Assembly: GCA_037783545.1 (NCBI GenBank)
Contig: JBBELK010000998.1
Location: forward strand, 310,001 to 374,000
Direction of reading: 5' to 3'
Length of the DNA: 64,000 nucleotides
Source of the DNA: Henricia sp. BOLD:AAB3569
Taxonomy: Eukaryota > Echinodermata > Asteroidea > Spinulosida > Echinasteridae
Part shown: in pieces, positions 43,057 through 54,600 of the stretch
How the letters are laid out: every line of letters begins with the position of its first letter
How positions within the stretch are numbered: position 1 is the first letter of the stretch
The notes under the pieces: generated by a model
Told to the model about the DNA's origin: nothing
What the model saw: only the letters and a program-made list of their open reading frames with translations
The model's database searches: none
Program-made: the position numbers and the translations under genes

Positions 43057-43317
43057 AATGCTAGAATAGGGCGACAAATCGTGTGTAAAAAAAGGTATAT
43101 TAGGGCGACCTGCTCAATAGGGCGACATTTTGGTGTCGCCCTAATATTTTTGAGTTTAAAATTAATTTGTTTAGGGACTGGAGTTGTTTCTCTTCGGTCT
43201 GTGACCATCTCTGGAAGCTTTGGGTAAAAAAATAAGGTGTCATTTTGAGTCACTCTTGCCGAAATTTCGGTGGTCTCCGGTGAGAGTCTTGCCGAAATGT
43301 CGCCCTATTGCGGCATT
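43057..43317. mobile_element. MITE C nested in the LINE 3' end
   Basis: The ends AATGCTAGAATAGGGCGACA and TGTCGCCCTATTGCGGCATT are inverted. The word AGGGCGAC recurs inside in both orientations. It splits the LINE terminus from its ATT tail. Confidence 0.8.
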
Positions 43318-43535
43318 CAGCGTTGTTTAAATTATTATTATTATTATTATTATTATGTATTTCTATTTGCACGTATCTTGGTTAATACTCAAATGTATAA
43401 CCAACAGGTTCAAAGCTTGAAATTCTTTGATGGATTGCCGCGATCTTCTATTTTGGCGTTTTAAATTAAGGGGTGTAAAACTTCCGTTTCTACATAATTT
43501 TGGATGCCATTGTTCAACAGAATATCACTGATTAA

Positions 43536-44468
43536 AGGAACACAGCGGCTAACCTACCTGTTTACATACATGGAATTTAGTGATGTAACATCATCGACAA
43601 TAATATTTCGATGGTCCTTGTAAAATAAAAATGTCCCGTAATTAACTGAAAAAGCTTAAATTTAACAAAAAACGGTAAATAGTCGGGTTATACGCTTTAC
43701 CAGCCGTTCTCTATCGCGCGAGCCAGGCTCACGGCTTTGTCGCAAACGATTCGCTCTTCACTTGCCAGTTTTTGCTTTGGATATCTCTCATTCTCTGCTG
43801 ATGATTTCACTGGACAGCCCGGACCACCGAATGGGCTTTTCCGGTTTTGTTTGAAGGAGCTGACATTAATTGTTTGTTTTCATGAACGTACAACTAGCAA
43901 CCGGCTGTTGCGACAGTTCCGCGTACGTGAGCTAAATTAAAAGTAGGTGTACAGACTAAAACACCTAATGACGAAACACACCTGGCGGTCTGGCTGCAAG
44001 AACCACGACACCGTACCGGTCGCAGTGTGCCACGGGGTTAAATGTTACATTCGCCCGTGCAATGTCCATGGTAAAACTCGATTCGGTTCCTTTGACTTTT
44101 TGAGTCAAAATTCTATGTCGATCTTTCATAGTTATGTTTAACTTTGTTTTATAACCTGAATAAATAGTCTTTTTTGTCAAATACTAATAAATATTTTGAA
44201 AACAAATCAGAGCTGAATTTGATGCAGTACTGCAGTAATAAACTTTCACATGGCTGGAAATAAAACTAACTCAAGAACACGTGATTTTTCCGAAGCAGAA
44301 ATCTGGTTCGGATAAATCACGTGACCTCGATTTTAAAAACAATGCTCAAAAACGGCCACATTTGGTGGTTTCTTTTCAGGTTCTCTTCAGTCTATTTCGG
44401 AAAGACCTTCGGAATCATGTATGGGTCTATTTCGAGCCCAGTTAGCCCAACAAAGCCGGTGTGTTCCT
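43536..44468. mobile_element. TTAA-type TIR element E15 (spacer 2-3)
   Basis: The ends AGGAACACAGCGGC and GCCGGTGTGTTCCT are inverted and flanked by TTAA on both sides (43532-43535, 44469-44472). The TTAA duplication fits piggyBac/Kolobok-type elements (inference). No transposase frame. The orthologue at 55897-58823 has two extra insertions. Confidence 0.85.
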
Positions 44469-44472
44469 TTAA

Positions 44473-45250
44473 CTGTAGTATAATGTCAATGATAAATAAT
44501 TGTACACAGTTTGGTCAACTAATCATCACCTACAGTCCTATACTTGACCTACATGTAGTTTCTCTACATGTACTTTGAAATTTCTGATAAAAATAATACA
44601 CATTTTCAAAAAGGAGGTTAATGTTTCTATTTCATTTAATGTATGAATGGATGTGAATCACCGGCGTAGCCAGGGTTCTTTCCATGCTTTGGGCGACTGG
44701 GGGCTGTATGTTACTGGGGGCGCAGTGCCGTACCGAGAAATTTCGCCTTCCGTGCAGCGCCTAGCGTGGGCTGGTTTTTCTTTATTTCTTCAAAAATTAA
44801 GAAAAATATAATGTGATCGTTGCGCTTGACACAAGGCGTTCATACCGTACCGCTGAAGGTAATTTACATAAACTCGGCCACGTGAGGTCGCTGTTTACGC
44901 TAGAGAAGCGCACCACAGACCACAGACAACAAGCGTGTTAGCTCACGCTTTGGACTATCGATGAACGCCTAACCATGGTTCCTTCCTCCATCATGGCCTA
45001 ACCAAGGCTATGTACGGGCGAGGGACCGACCCGTGGGGCGTGTCGGACAATTATAGTGCATGTCGGGTGATGAAAATGTGATAATTCATGCAATCCTATA
45101 CCTTTATTTTTCTTCGTTTGCCAAATTTCCAGCGAGGGCGACTGGGGGAGGGCCGGGGCGACTGGGGGAATTTTTCATGGGCCTCCCTAACGACTCGGCC
45201 ACGGTACACCACGAAATAGCTAGCGTAGTTATGCCCAATTCCCCACCTCC
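44473..45250. other. Spacer without a gene
   Basis: Partly homologous to 58828-59143. No frame is supported. A run of GGGCGACTGGGGG blocks sits at 45138-45168. Confidence 0.45.
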
Positions 45251-45515
45251 ACGGCCGTTGTACTAATTTTGACTGACATATATTCCGAGGCTATTCTGAG
45301 GTCATGTTCAGTCTGGGACGACTGATCTGTACATGTGCATACATGCATGCAGCTACCCGTTTATTAAATCGCAGTACAGTGTCAATGGTGAATTATTGAC
45401 CTCGTGTATCGGCAGGTGCATGTATGCGCAGTTGTATGCGTAATTACGCTCCAACTGTATTTCCTTCCTCCATGGATAAACCCTCGTCAGTGCTATCATT
45501 CTGAACAGGCATAAA
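45251..45515 (+). promoter_or_regulatory. Conserved upstream region of gene 3
   Basis: Begins ACGGCCGTTGTACTAATTTT and stays similar to 59144-59419 up to the start codon (ACTGACATATATTCCGAGGC, ATTATTGACCTCGTGTA, CATTCTGAACAGGCATAAAA). Conservation right up to the ATG suggests promoter and 5' UTR. Confidence 0.55.
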
Positions 45516-45693
45516 ATGAATTTTTCGGCGAGCCAGGATTACGCTACTTACGACGGTAGATATCTGCAGCATGATACGGTGAAAAGGTACATACACAAGC
45601 TTCCATTTAGTCCAGATGATGATGTGTTTGATGTCGGCTGCGGTACGGGCGAAGAGACGAAAACTATGGCAGCCAATGTTAGAAGTGTTGTTG
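45516..45693 (+). CDS. Gene 3 exon 1
   Basis: Starts NFSASQDYATYDGRYLQH. Donor G|GTAGGT at 45694. Confidence 0.87.
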
Positions 45694-48600
45694 GTAGGTA
45701 AACAAATGATACTAGCAGATGATACTAGCAGATACTAGCAGATGGCCTGTCCAGGCCTAGGTCCGTTTTTCATCTGTCTTGCGTGCGTTGCGTTTGCGCT
45801 GCGCTCCCCCGTCTGTGTCGTTCTATGGAGCGATTAAGACGTAAACGGATGAAAAACGGACCAGAGGAAAGGCGGCAAGCTTAAAGGAACACACCTCCTC
45901 ACTAGTTACATAATCCAGTCATGTAGCATCGTTACAAATATTGTTTTGATAATAGTTGTAAAAAGAAAATCATCAAAATGCCACTTAATTAACTAAAAAC
46001 CATTAAAATGCACTGAAATGTCAAAGGTCAGGCTATACGGCGTATACGCTATACCAGCCGTTTTTCAACTGCAAGATTTACGTGACATTGTTGCGCAGAA
46101 TTGCAAGTAGACTGGTGCTTTGCTTCTGTAAGTATTATAGTTATGGCGAAACACAGGGATCCAGTCTGTCTGCACAGACAGTCGGTACGGTCAATCGAGC
46201 GAGCTGTTTTCGTTATGGAGACCGTTCATGCGACAGCTAAAGATCGCCGAAAAAGGCACCGAAAAGAAAAAAAACTCAAAGGATGAAGAATCCAAAAGTA
46301 AGAAGTCGAAGTATGCCAAAGGAGATACATGTAAACGTCAGAAGTCCAAAGGCAAAGCCAAAGAGGAAAAACGCCGCAAACATGGCAAAGCCGCTGGTGA
46401 GCATGAGTAAGTAAAATAATGATGTCACGAAAATATAATTTGTCTCTTGTGGGTGATATTTTCTCAAGTGGTGCACTCACCCAAATGTTGAAACATTCCG
46501 AATGTCTAGTTTTGGTAAAATCATGATAAAAAATTTTGACCTGATGAAAGGCGGCTTAAAGCGCGGGTGCGGTTGCGGGCGTGGGCCAGGGTAGGCCTAC
46601 TTTTAGAAGGCTAAAAATGATTTTCTGACGTTTACATTGCGACGTGATGAATCACTTTTAGCTGATTTGCTATTTACTCCCGATCGATTTTCGATAGCTT
46701 TTTGCACACGTTCATAGTCAAAATACCTATTTGTGAAATCTCGCCTTACAGTCCAACTCATGCAGACATTAAAAAAACACAATGGGGGTCCTAGGAATCT
46801 CCAGAATCTAGTGCTGTGGTCGTTCTTTTCCGATGAAGCCTCAAACATAACCCAAACATCAGAACACGATAACTTGAATTTAGTTGAAACAAAATCCGAC
46901 CACGCGGTCGACAGTATGGCGCCTGGCGTCTACAAAAAAAATTAGTCCCGCCAGCGCGTATGGATTTGGCCGAATAACCGTCTTGAAACGAGCCCCTCAC
47001 CCCGTTAATAAATTGTGTAGCTACGGCTTTACACGTTGCCCCTATAGAGCGCCCTCTACACCCAAGTCTAGAATATCGTCAAGACAGACGTTCGCCTAGT
47101 TGTTTGTCGATGTACTATTTTAACAAAACAGCCGTTTTGTCCAATTGTCCTAATCGGATTTTACGGCGCGTGGACGATGGTAGAATTTTACCAAACCCAT
47201 TTTAAATTACCCGATGAATCCAAACATGTACAATTGAAAGAAGTAAAATAATCCTAATTTTAATTTTGTTAATTGAAATATTATCAAACTGCATGTATTG
47301 TAAAAAGAAAAGGAATATTTTAAAAGAAGAGAGAGAGAAAGAGAGAGAATAAAACAAATCCATCTATCCCGCTATCAATCAATTGATTGATTGCTCGATC
47401 AATCAATCAGTCGTCGGGACTATTTCAAGTTATCGTGTTCTGATGTTTGGGTTATGTTTGAGGCTTCATCGGAAAAGAACGACCACAGCACTAGATTCTG
47501 GAGATGCCTAGGACCTCCATGGTGTTTTTTCAATGTCTGAGTTGGACTGTAAGGTGAGATTTCACAAATAGGTATTTTGACTATAAACGTGTGCAAAAAA
47601 GTTATCGAAAATCGATCGGGAGTAAATAGCAAATCAGCTAAAAGTGATTCGTCACGTCCCAATGTAAACGTCAGAAAATCACTTTTAGCCTTCTAAAGGT
47701 AGGGCCAGGGCTGCGTTCCACTTATGCGAACGTTTACAAACTTTGGCGGCAATGTTTTCCTTAAGGTAGTATCTCACTGGGCTGCAACAGCTCGCAACTT
47801 GTTGGAGACACAAAATTGCGAGAAAATACGCGAATTAGCGACAATTTTCACTTGGAATCACACTGAATTGGTACTTACGACACCTTTGCGTGTGTCGCAC
47901 GAATGTCGCACGAATGTCGCACGAACTTCCGGCAAAATTTGTTCCAAAAATCGCCGGGAGTTCGCATACGTGTCGCGCGGCGACATTCGCGCGACAAAAT
48001 TGCGAATTTTTGGCACTTGCGCCCGTCTCGCGCCCGGAATGTCAGATTCTCATTTTTGTCTCCAATCAGTCACAATTTAGTTTCATATAGGCCGCCAACC
48101 CCTCACAAAGTTGTCTCACATTTCTCGCACTTTCTGACTCACGGAAACTAAACTGAGAAGGGTTCGAGACGGGTCCGAGACACCCGCGACGACTGTGACT
48201 ATTTTGAGAGAAAATTTGCGTGCGAATCTTTTGAACATGTTCAAAATTAACATTTTGGAAACTCCCTCGTAAATGCCGTTCGCAATTTGTCGCGAGCTGT
48301 CGCAACCCAGTGAGATACTACCTTTAGTCATCGGGAAAAAGCAACCACTGCCCAGAATTCTGCAGGTTCCAAGGACCTCCAAGGTGTTTTTTGAAGGTTT
48401 GATTTGGACTATATAAGGTGAGACTTCAGACACGTGCATGTTCACGAGAAAGGATAATGTAGCAATAGACAACAATAGCAATCGGGAGTAATCACGTCCC
48501 ATTGTAAACGTCAGCAAGTCACTTTTAGCCTTCTAAAAGTACCTCCGTGGTTAAATTTGTAGTATAATCTTGGATAATCCCAGTGCTAAATGCTCTTTTT

Positions 48601-51600
48601 TAAGAAGCCATTTTTAAAGCACATTCAGTTGGCAATTTCGCCCACAAAGGTACCATTTTACACATGAAAAATCGTGTGGTGCTTGTTACCAATTACCATT
48701 GCTATCAACACTTTCACAGTCGCGGTTGTTTCTTGTCAACTCCCGAAGTGGAATTTTGAGTAACTACATATGATGTACTGGGGCTTTAAATCCCGCCAAA
48801 AAGCAAATCAGTCTTGTCAAATTATTCCAAAATACCTTTTGGTCTCTAAGTTAGTGATCGTCTGGCAGATAATATGAATTCACGGTGCTCAGTGTGTTGT
48901 CAAGTTCAAGAAACGTGGATGATCCGAATGTATCAATGTTTAGCCATCACAAGAAACACCCAAATTTAATTATTCTGCATTTTTTTATCTGATAATAAAC
49001 AGGCTAATGCCAGTCGGATTTCGTCAAAATAGAAACCTGCAATGCCGACAAACGCAATGCATTTAATTGCGCGCTCATTAAAATGGAAATTTTGAAACAA
49101 ACAAAAACATGCAAACGAACAAACAACCCAACAAACAAACAAATCTCACTTGGATTTGTTCCATAGTGCACGTGACCTGGTACCATGTCTATCGCTTTAA
49201 GGTTTCCCCTCAACAACTTGTTCGGTAATATTTTAGGTCAGTGCAAATGATAGAGCCTTTAATATAATATTACTTTCCAGGAATTGACGCCTCACATGAA
49301 ATGCTGGACGTTGCCCGGAAAGTCAACTCGGGACCGAATGTAACATATTGTATTGGGGACGCACGGACTGTGGGAGACAACCCGGAATGGCGGGAACGAT
49401 TTGACAAAATCACGTGCTTCTACGTCATCCACTGGTTCGTAGAACATGCCCAAGCCCTCGGAAGTATTCTGTCCTGTCTCAAACCAGGCGGGGAGGCACT
49501 TTTCCTGATTGACAATATCGACGAACATATGGTAGAGCCAGCGAAGTTCTTGGCGACTCACGCCAAATGGTCGCAATATCTAAAGGTTGGAAGCCCATCC
49601 CAATTCATTTAAGTTAAACTAAGTGTTTTTAAAATCGTGCGTCAATTAAAAGTGAATTTAGACGGTGTAACATAAGCAGCATTTAAAGTCTGTTGCACTG
49701 TCCGTGTTTGGGTGAAAGGATTAAAACATTAATTTACACAAGCGAACGAATTTAGAAAGCTATATATAAGCTATATATAACAAACCTTAAATTTCCGACG
49801 TCGGGTATTGGAGATACATGTGTACAAGCCTTTTTCTTGAAACGGGCTTCACATGTTGTACGTGTGCGCGTACGCTTATAAGTACGTACGCGCACATGTA
49901 CATTTACGTCATCACCCTGTCGAATAAAAAACAGGCCCTGTCATTTATTATTTCTTGTTTTTAATCGACTGGCATTAGGGTCTTTCTATGAATTAGGGTC
50001 CAGCTTTGGTGTCCCCCGTTACATTTTACATCTTGTTTTTGTAAATTCAGGACACATTCTTTAAATACTTTCCATCTCAAAGAGTGAGTACCGGTACATA
50101 AAGTACAATTCATACAAAATGTTTTAAAAGCCATTTTAATGATTTTTGTATGAAAAATAACACATATCAGGTGTAACGGGGGACACCAAATGTCACACTT
50201 TTGGACCCCTAATTTATAGAAAGACCCATTAGTCCTTGACGGATTTTTACGTTCTTGGTACCAAATGAAAATGGGACAGTGCATCTTTAAGTAGCGTCCA
50301 CACTGGAGCATTATGCCGTCCCGCTGCCGTTTTATTTTGGGGGCGTGCCCAATTGTTTACGTTCACAGAAACGACAACGGCAGCCTTTAGCGGCAAACGC
50401 TCAAAGGTGCCGCTGACGTTGATATTCCGTCGCCGTCGGTTGCGGTTTCCGTCGCAATTCACTTTAGTGTGGAAATACAGGCAAACCTTTGTACATGTAT
50501 ATAGTGCTCACCCATTGGACTGACAGAAAGTGGGCAGAATAAGCAAGTGCGTGCTACTATATACGAACATCCAAAACAGTGCAATACACGTCTGTATATT
50601 TAAAACAGATAAACGTGAATTGCATTAGAGTATACCATTAACAAATTCAAATTTGGTTAGTCTTTTAATAACCTTCTCTCCTAGGATTTCTCACGTTAGC
50701 TTGGTTCATCGATGAAATTTACTGTGTGGCCAGACAGCCCGTGTAAGTTGACCTCGAGAGCGTGCGGGACTCTGCGAGACTCGTCGACTTCCGGGGACCT
50801 CGGATATAAGTTTTAACACATGCAGCGACCGTTTTTTCAGTACCATTTTCACACCACGTCGAAATTAGCAGTTTCACCAACCGATTCGGGATCCACTGTA
50901 AACATTCTTTAAATCCCATTTGTCACCTGTGCGAAAGGTTCATTGAGCAAAAAGTTCACACAATTTTTAATCTGACCTTTTATTTCCGTCTCTGAGATAA
51001 ACTAGTAACCCTACACGCCATAGAAAAAACCACACAACCATGACAGCGCGTCACCAGTAGTCCGCAAGTGGCGCGAATAATTTTGGCGCTGCGTGTAGTT
51101 GGCGCGAATATTTTTACGCCTCGTGTAGTTGGCGCGAATATTTTGGCGCCGAGTGTAGTTGGCGCGAAAACTAGATATTTGGTTTAGCAACACTAATATT
51201 TCTGAGATGCCATTCGTAAAGGTACTTGCAAGCCGGAAACAAAAGGTAAAACATTTTTATTTGTTTGTGACGAACTCGGACAACATTTTCTTCATTCTAT
51301 TTATCGAATCGATAGATTTTAAGGTGTTTTTTCCATTTTTTGGCGTCTGGGCGTTTACAAACGCGGTACGGTAAAGTGATAATTCAAAGAGGATCGTCGC
51401 AACGTTAAAACCCCATTGCCTTTTCCTGATTGGTCCCCGGGATGTGACCCGCCACGAGACTTACACGGTCTATTATCAAGGTTCAACTGCAACAGGATTG
51501 TACACGGAGATCCCAATGTCCTGGCCACTACACAGTGGCCACAATAGACCGTATCGAATAGCCGCCATTTCGTGGGGAAGTTTCTTTGTTCCTTGATGAC

Positions 51601-54600
51601 ATGCATATTGTGCTTCGATTGTTGAACGGTTTAAGTAACAAAAGGTGCCCCACGAAATGGCGGCTGTTCGATACGGTCTATACCAAGAAACATCTATGTG
51701 ACTTGTGACCAAGCAAATTTGGCCACTTTAGGCAGGTGGCCACTTTATAAAGGTGGTCTTAATGACAGGTTAATTTGACTGTAAAAATGTACATAATACA
51801 GCGGGGGCATTGCACCCCGCTCCCTGCCGCCCCATTTTACACCCCCACCCCCAAAACAAGTTGTAATTTCACCATTTAGTATGACGGATTCTCTGATTTT
51901 ACAGGGCTACAAGCAAAACTTCTATCCGCTGAATCGAACCATACCCGAAATTGTGGATTTGTTTACCTCATGTGGCTGGACCAACGTGCAATGTGACCCG
52001 GTACCAACGCAAAGCATTTCGGAGACGCACACAAAACGTATGTCTGAATGATCAACGTTTCACTTGAATCTGCAGAGTGACTATCAATTCATAAAAGTGC
52101 AATGATCTTTATCTGCCGACGACGTCAACCTAAAGCCTCGGTCACAAATTTCCTGCGGCGTGTTGGCGGCGTCCGTACTCCCCAAAATTGCCATAACTGT
52201 GCAGTGGCCGCACGGTAGAATATGCCAGCCGTGAGGCGATCTCAAGTTTTTTTGCTCGTCGCAGGGGCTTACGATTGTTATAACTGGACATTAAACTTTG
52301 TTTTCGGAAATCGCAAGGCGGTAGGCCGCAACCCCGCCGCATGTATCATCGCATGTATCAAAGGACGCCGCACGGAGACCTTGCGGCGGCCTCACGGTGT
52401 CCTTGCAGCGGCCGCAACAGCCGTGCGGGCGCCTTGTGATTGCCTTGCGTTCGCCGTGAGGGCGCCTAGCAGTTTGTTAACTGGCACCTTGCGATCTCCT
52501 CACGGATTTTGATTTCATGACTTTTACGATTGCCGTCCGGACCTCGTAACATTTGTAAACACTGCTTCCGCAGCCCGCAAAGCCGTACGATTGGTAAAAT
52601 TCCCATCTACAAAACGCAGACCGCGCATAACCGTGCGGCGGTAGCATGATATGTGACCGAGGCTTTAAGAGGCCGAACTCACCAAGCCCGACACGCTTCC
52701 CGACACAATAACCCCAGTGGTGTCGGGAAGCATGGGTGTGTCGGAGCAGTGGGTTCGAGATTCCGACGCACCACACGACAAAGATGGTGCGTCGTTGTGT
52801 TGTGAAGTGGGATTTCTGACATCGTATGACGCACCTGCGTGTCGAAATGTGTCGTTGGCGTCTACGACACAAATAATAAAGGTCAGCATATATAGGACAC
52901 GAATTGCGACACACTCTCGCCGTTGTGACGTCAGTTGTGTCGTACGTACTCTTGGCGCACTTTTTGTCGCCCACGACACGCTTGCGACACACGACTGTGT
53001 CGGCGCGTGTCGTGGACCATCTGTGTCGTATTTGTGTTGAGAGCATGTCGTGGGAGTGTCGGGCTTCGTGGGTTCGGTCTCGAGTACAATGGATGTCGCT
53101 TGGAAGATTTTCGTAATTTGTTTGATTTGTGTGTTTTGTTTGTGTGCTTGACCGCGTAGTTTTCCTATAACAGATTTCCCTGTGGGGTTTCATCCCACTT
53201 CTAAAACTGCATCTCCTTCTTTATCTTAAGTACTGTACATGTAAACAGTTAAACATATAATATCGTACAGTAGAAGAAAAACAATATTGACGTATTCCTA
53301 TCTTTGGGTGGCTCGATACACAATTAAAACTGGCGCGCTTTAAACCTATATAGTTTCCATATAATCGTAACGCGCGCACGCAGACTAGACGCAAACAACT
53401 GCAACGCAGACAGTGACGGAAACAATCGGAAAGGTTAATCTTGGTTCAACTTTGCCGACTGTCCGCGTTACTGTTTGTGTTGCTAGTTTGCGGTACTCTC
53501 TGCGTTTGTTACGTCTATATGGAAACCGGGCTTTAGGGTGGATTCACACACTGAGCCTTTTCGCGCGTAAATTCGACGCGCGTCGTTTTGAGGGGAAAAC
53601 TGGTGTGGAGTGAATTTGGAGTATAACGATGCATTGAAAATCACAAACACAAAAACACTTTCTGCTCAAGTTGATTACGTGGTTCACGGTTAGAATGGTT
53701 CCCGTCCACATATTCCACATATGAGAACATAGGGACAGGTAAAGGGCGCTTCACCTTAATCTGTAATTGGTCGTCTTTGCGGGTGCGCATTGTGTGTTTT
53801 ATATTTTAAAATTGGCGAAGCCCTTTGCTTTGGGCAATCTACTTTATTTACATTTGGATATGTTCGACACGCACGGCCGGGTTACAAATGTCAATGCAAA
53901 ATATGCGCACTTACTAAAAAATGTAATAATAATAACCACGTGACCACGGGCAGAATTCATCCCACTTCTAAAACTGCATCTCCTTCTTCATCTCAAGTAC
54001 TTGTACATGTATAAAGTTAAAGATATAATATCGTATACAGTAGATGGCATCAAAGGCCTTAACTGCTAAAAAAGCAATCATCAACAACAACAACAACATT
54101 GACTTATTCCTATCTTGGGATGGCTCGCTACACAATTAAAACTGGCGCGCTTTAGGGCGGATTCACACACTGAGGCTTTTCGCGCGTAAATTCGACGCGC
54201 GTCGCTTTGAGGGAAAACAAACCGGTGTGTAGTGAATTTGGAGTGTAACGATGCATTGAAAATCACAATCACAAAAACACTTTCCGCCCAAGTTGATTGT
54301 GGTTCAAATTGCGTCCATTCACTTCAAATCCACTCCACGTCGCTTTTTTTCAAAGCTACGCGCGTCAAATTTAGGCTCAGTGTGAATTCACCCTACTTTT
54401 CAGAGAAGCGCCAGCCTGATATGAGACCCATAAACTTATTGCGGGGACATTTCCCTGTTCAAATTCCGCATTTATCTCGTTCACAGTGTTAATGAAGACG
54501 TGTTTTGGGCAAACGGCGTACATTCCGGAGGCAGAGCACGAGGCCTATCTGGAGGACCTTTGGCAGTTTGCGTTTTCTAGGTACAAGGACACGTCCGTAG

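Larger units (their letters stand above)
42486..43355 (+). mobile_element. CR1/L2-like LINE fragment inserted in spacer 2-3
   Basis: Spacer 3-4 reads TGATATATGTATTTC straight through (55713-55727). Here the same site is split by a LINE 3' end with an RT carboxyl fragment, a GGCGCACTATAAGTGCAATT-type terminus and an (ATT)n tail. A MITE is nested near the 3' end. Confidence 0.85.

Noticed and set aside
47724..48151. Cys/Arg-rich frames of 66-118 residues
   Set aside because: They translate the GTCGCACGAAT words of element E7 and are open in several frames.
52477..53193. 238-residue open frame on the minus strand
   Set aside because: It runs through elements E3 and E4 and is made of repeated CGACACG/GTGTCG words. 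The open frame is a by-product of the word lacking stops, and there is no conserved domain.
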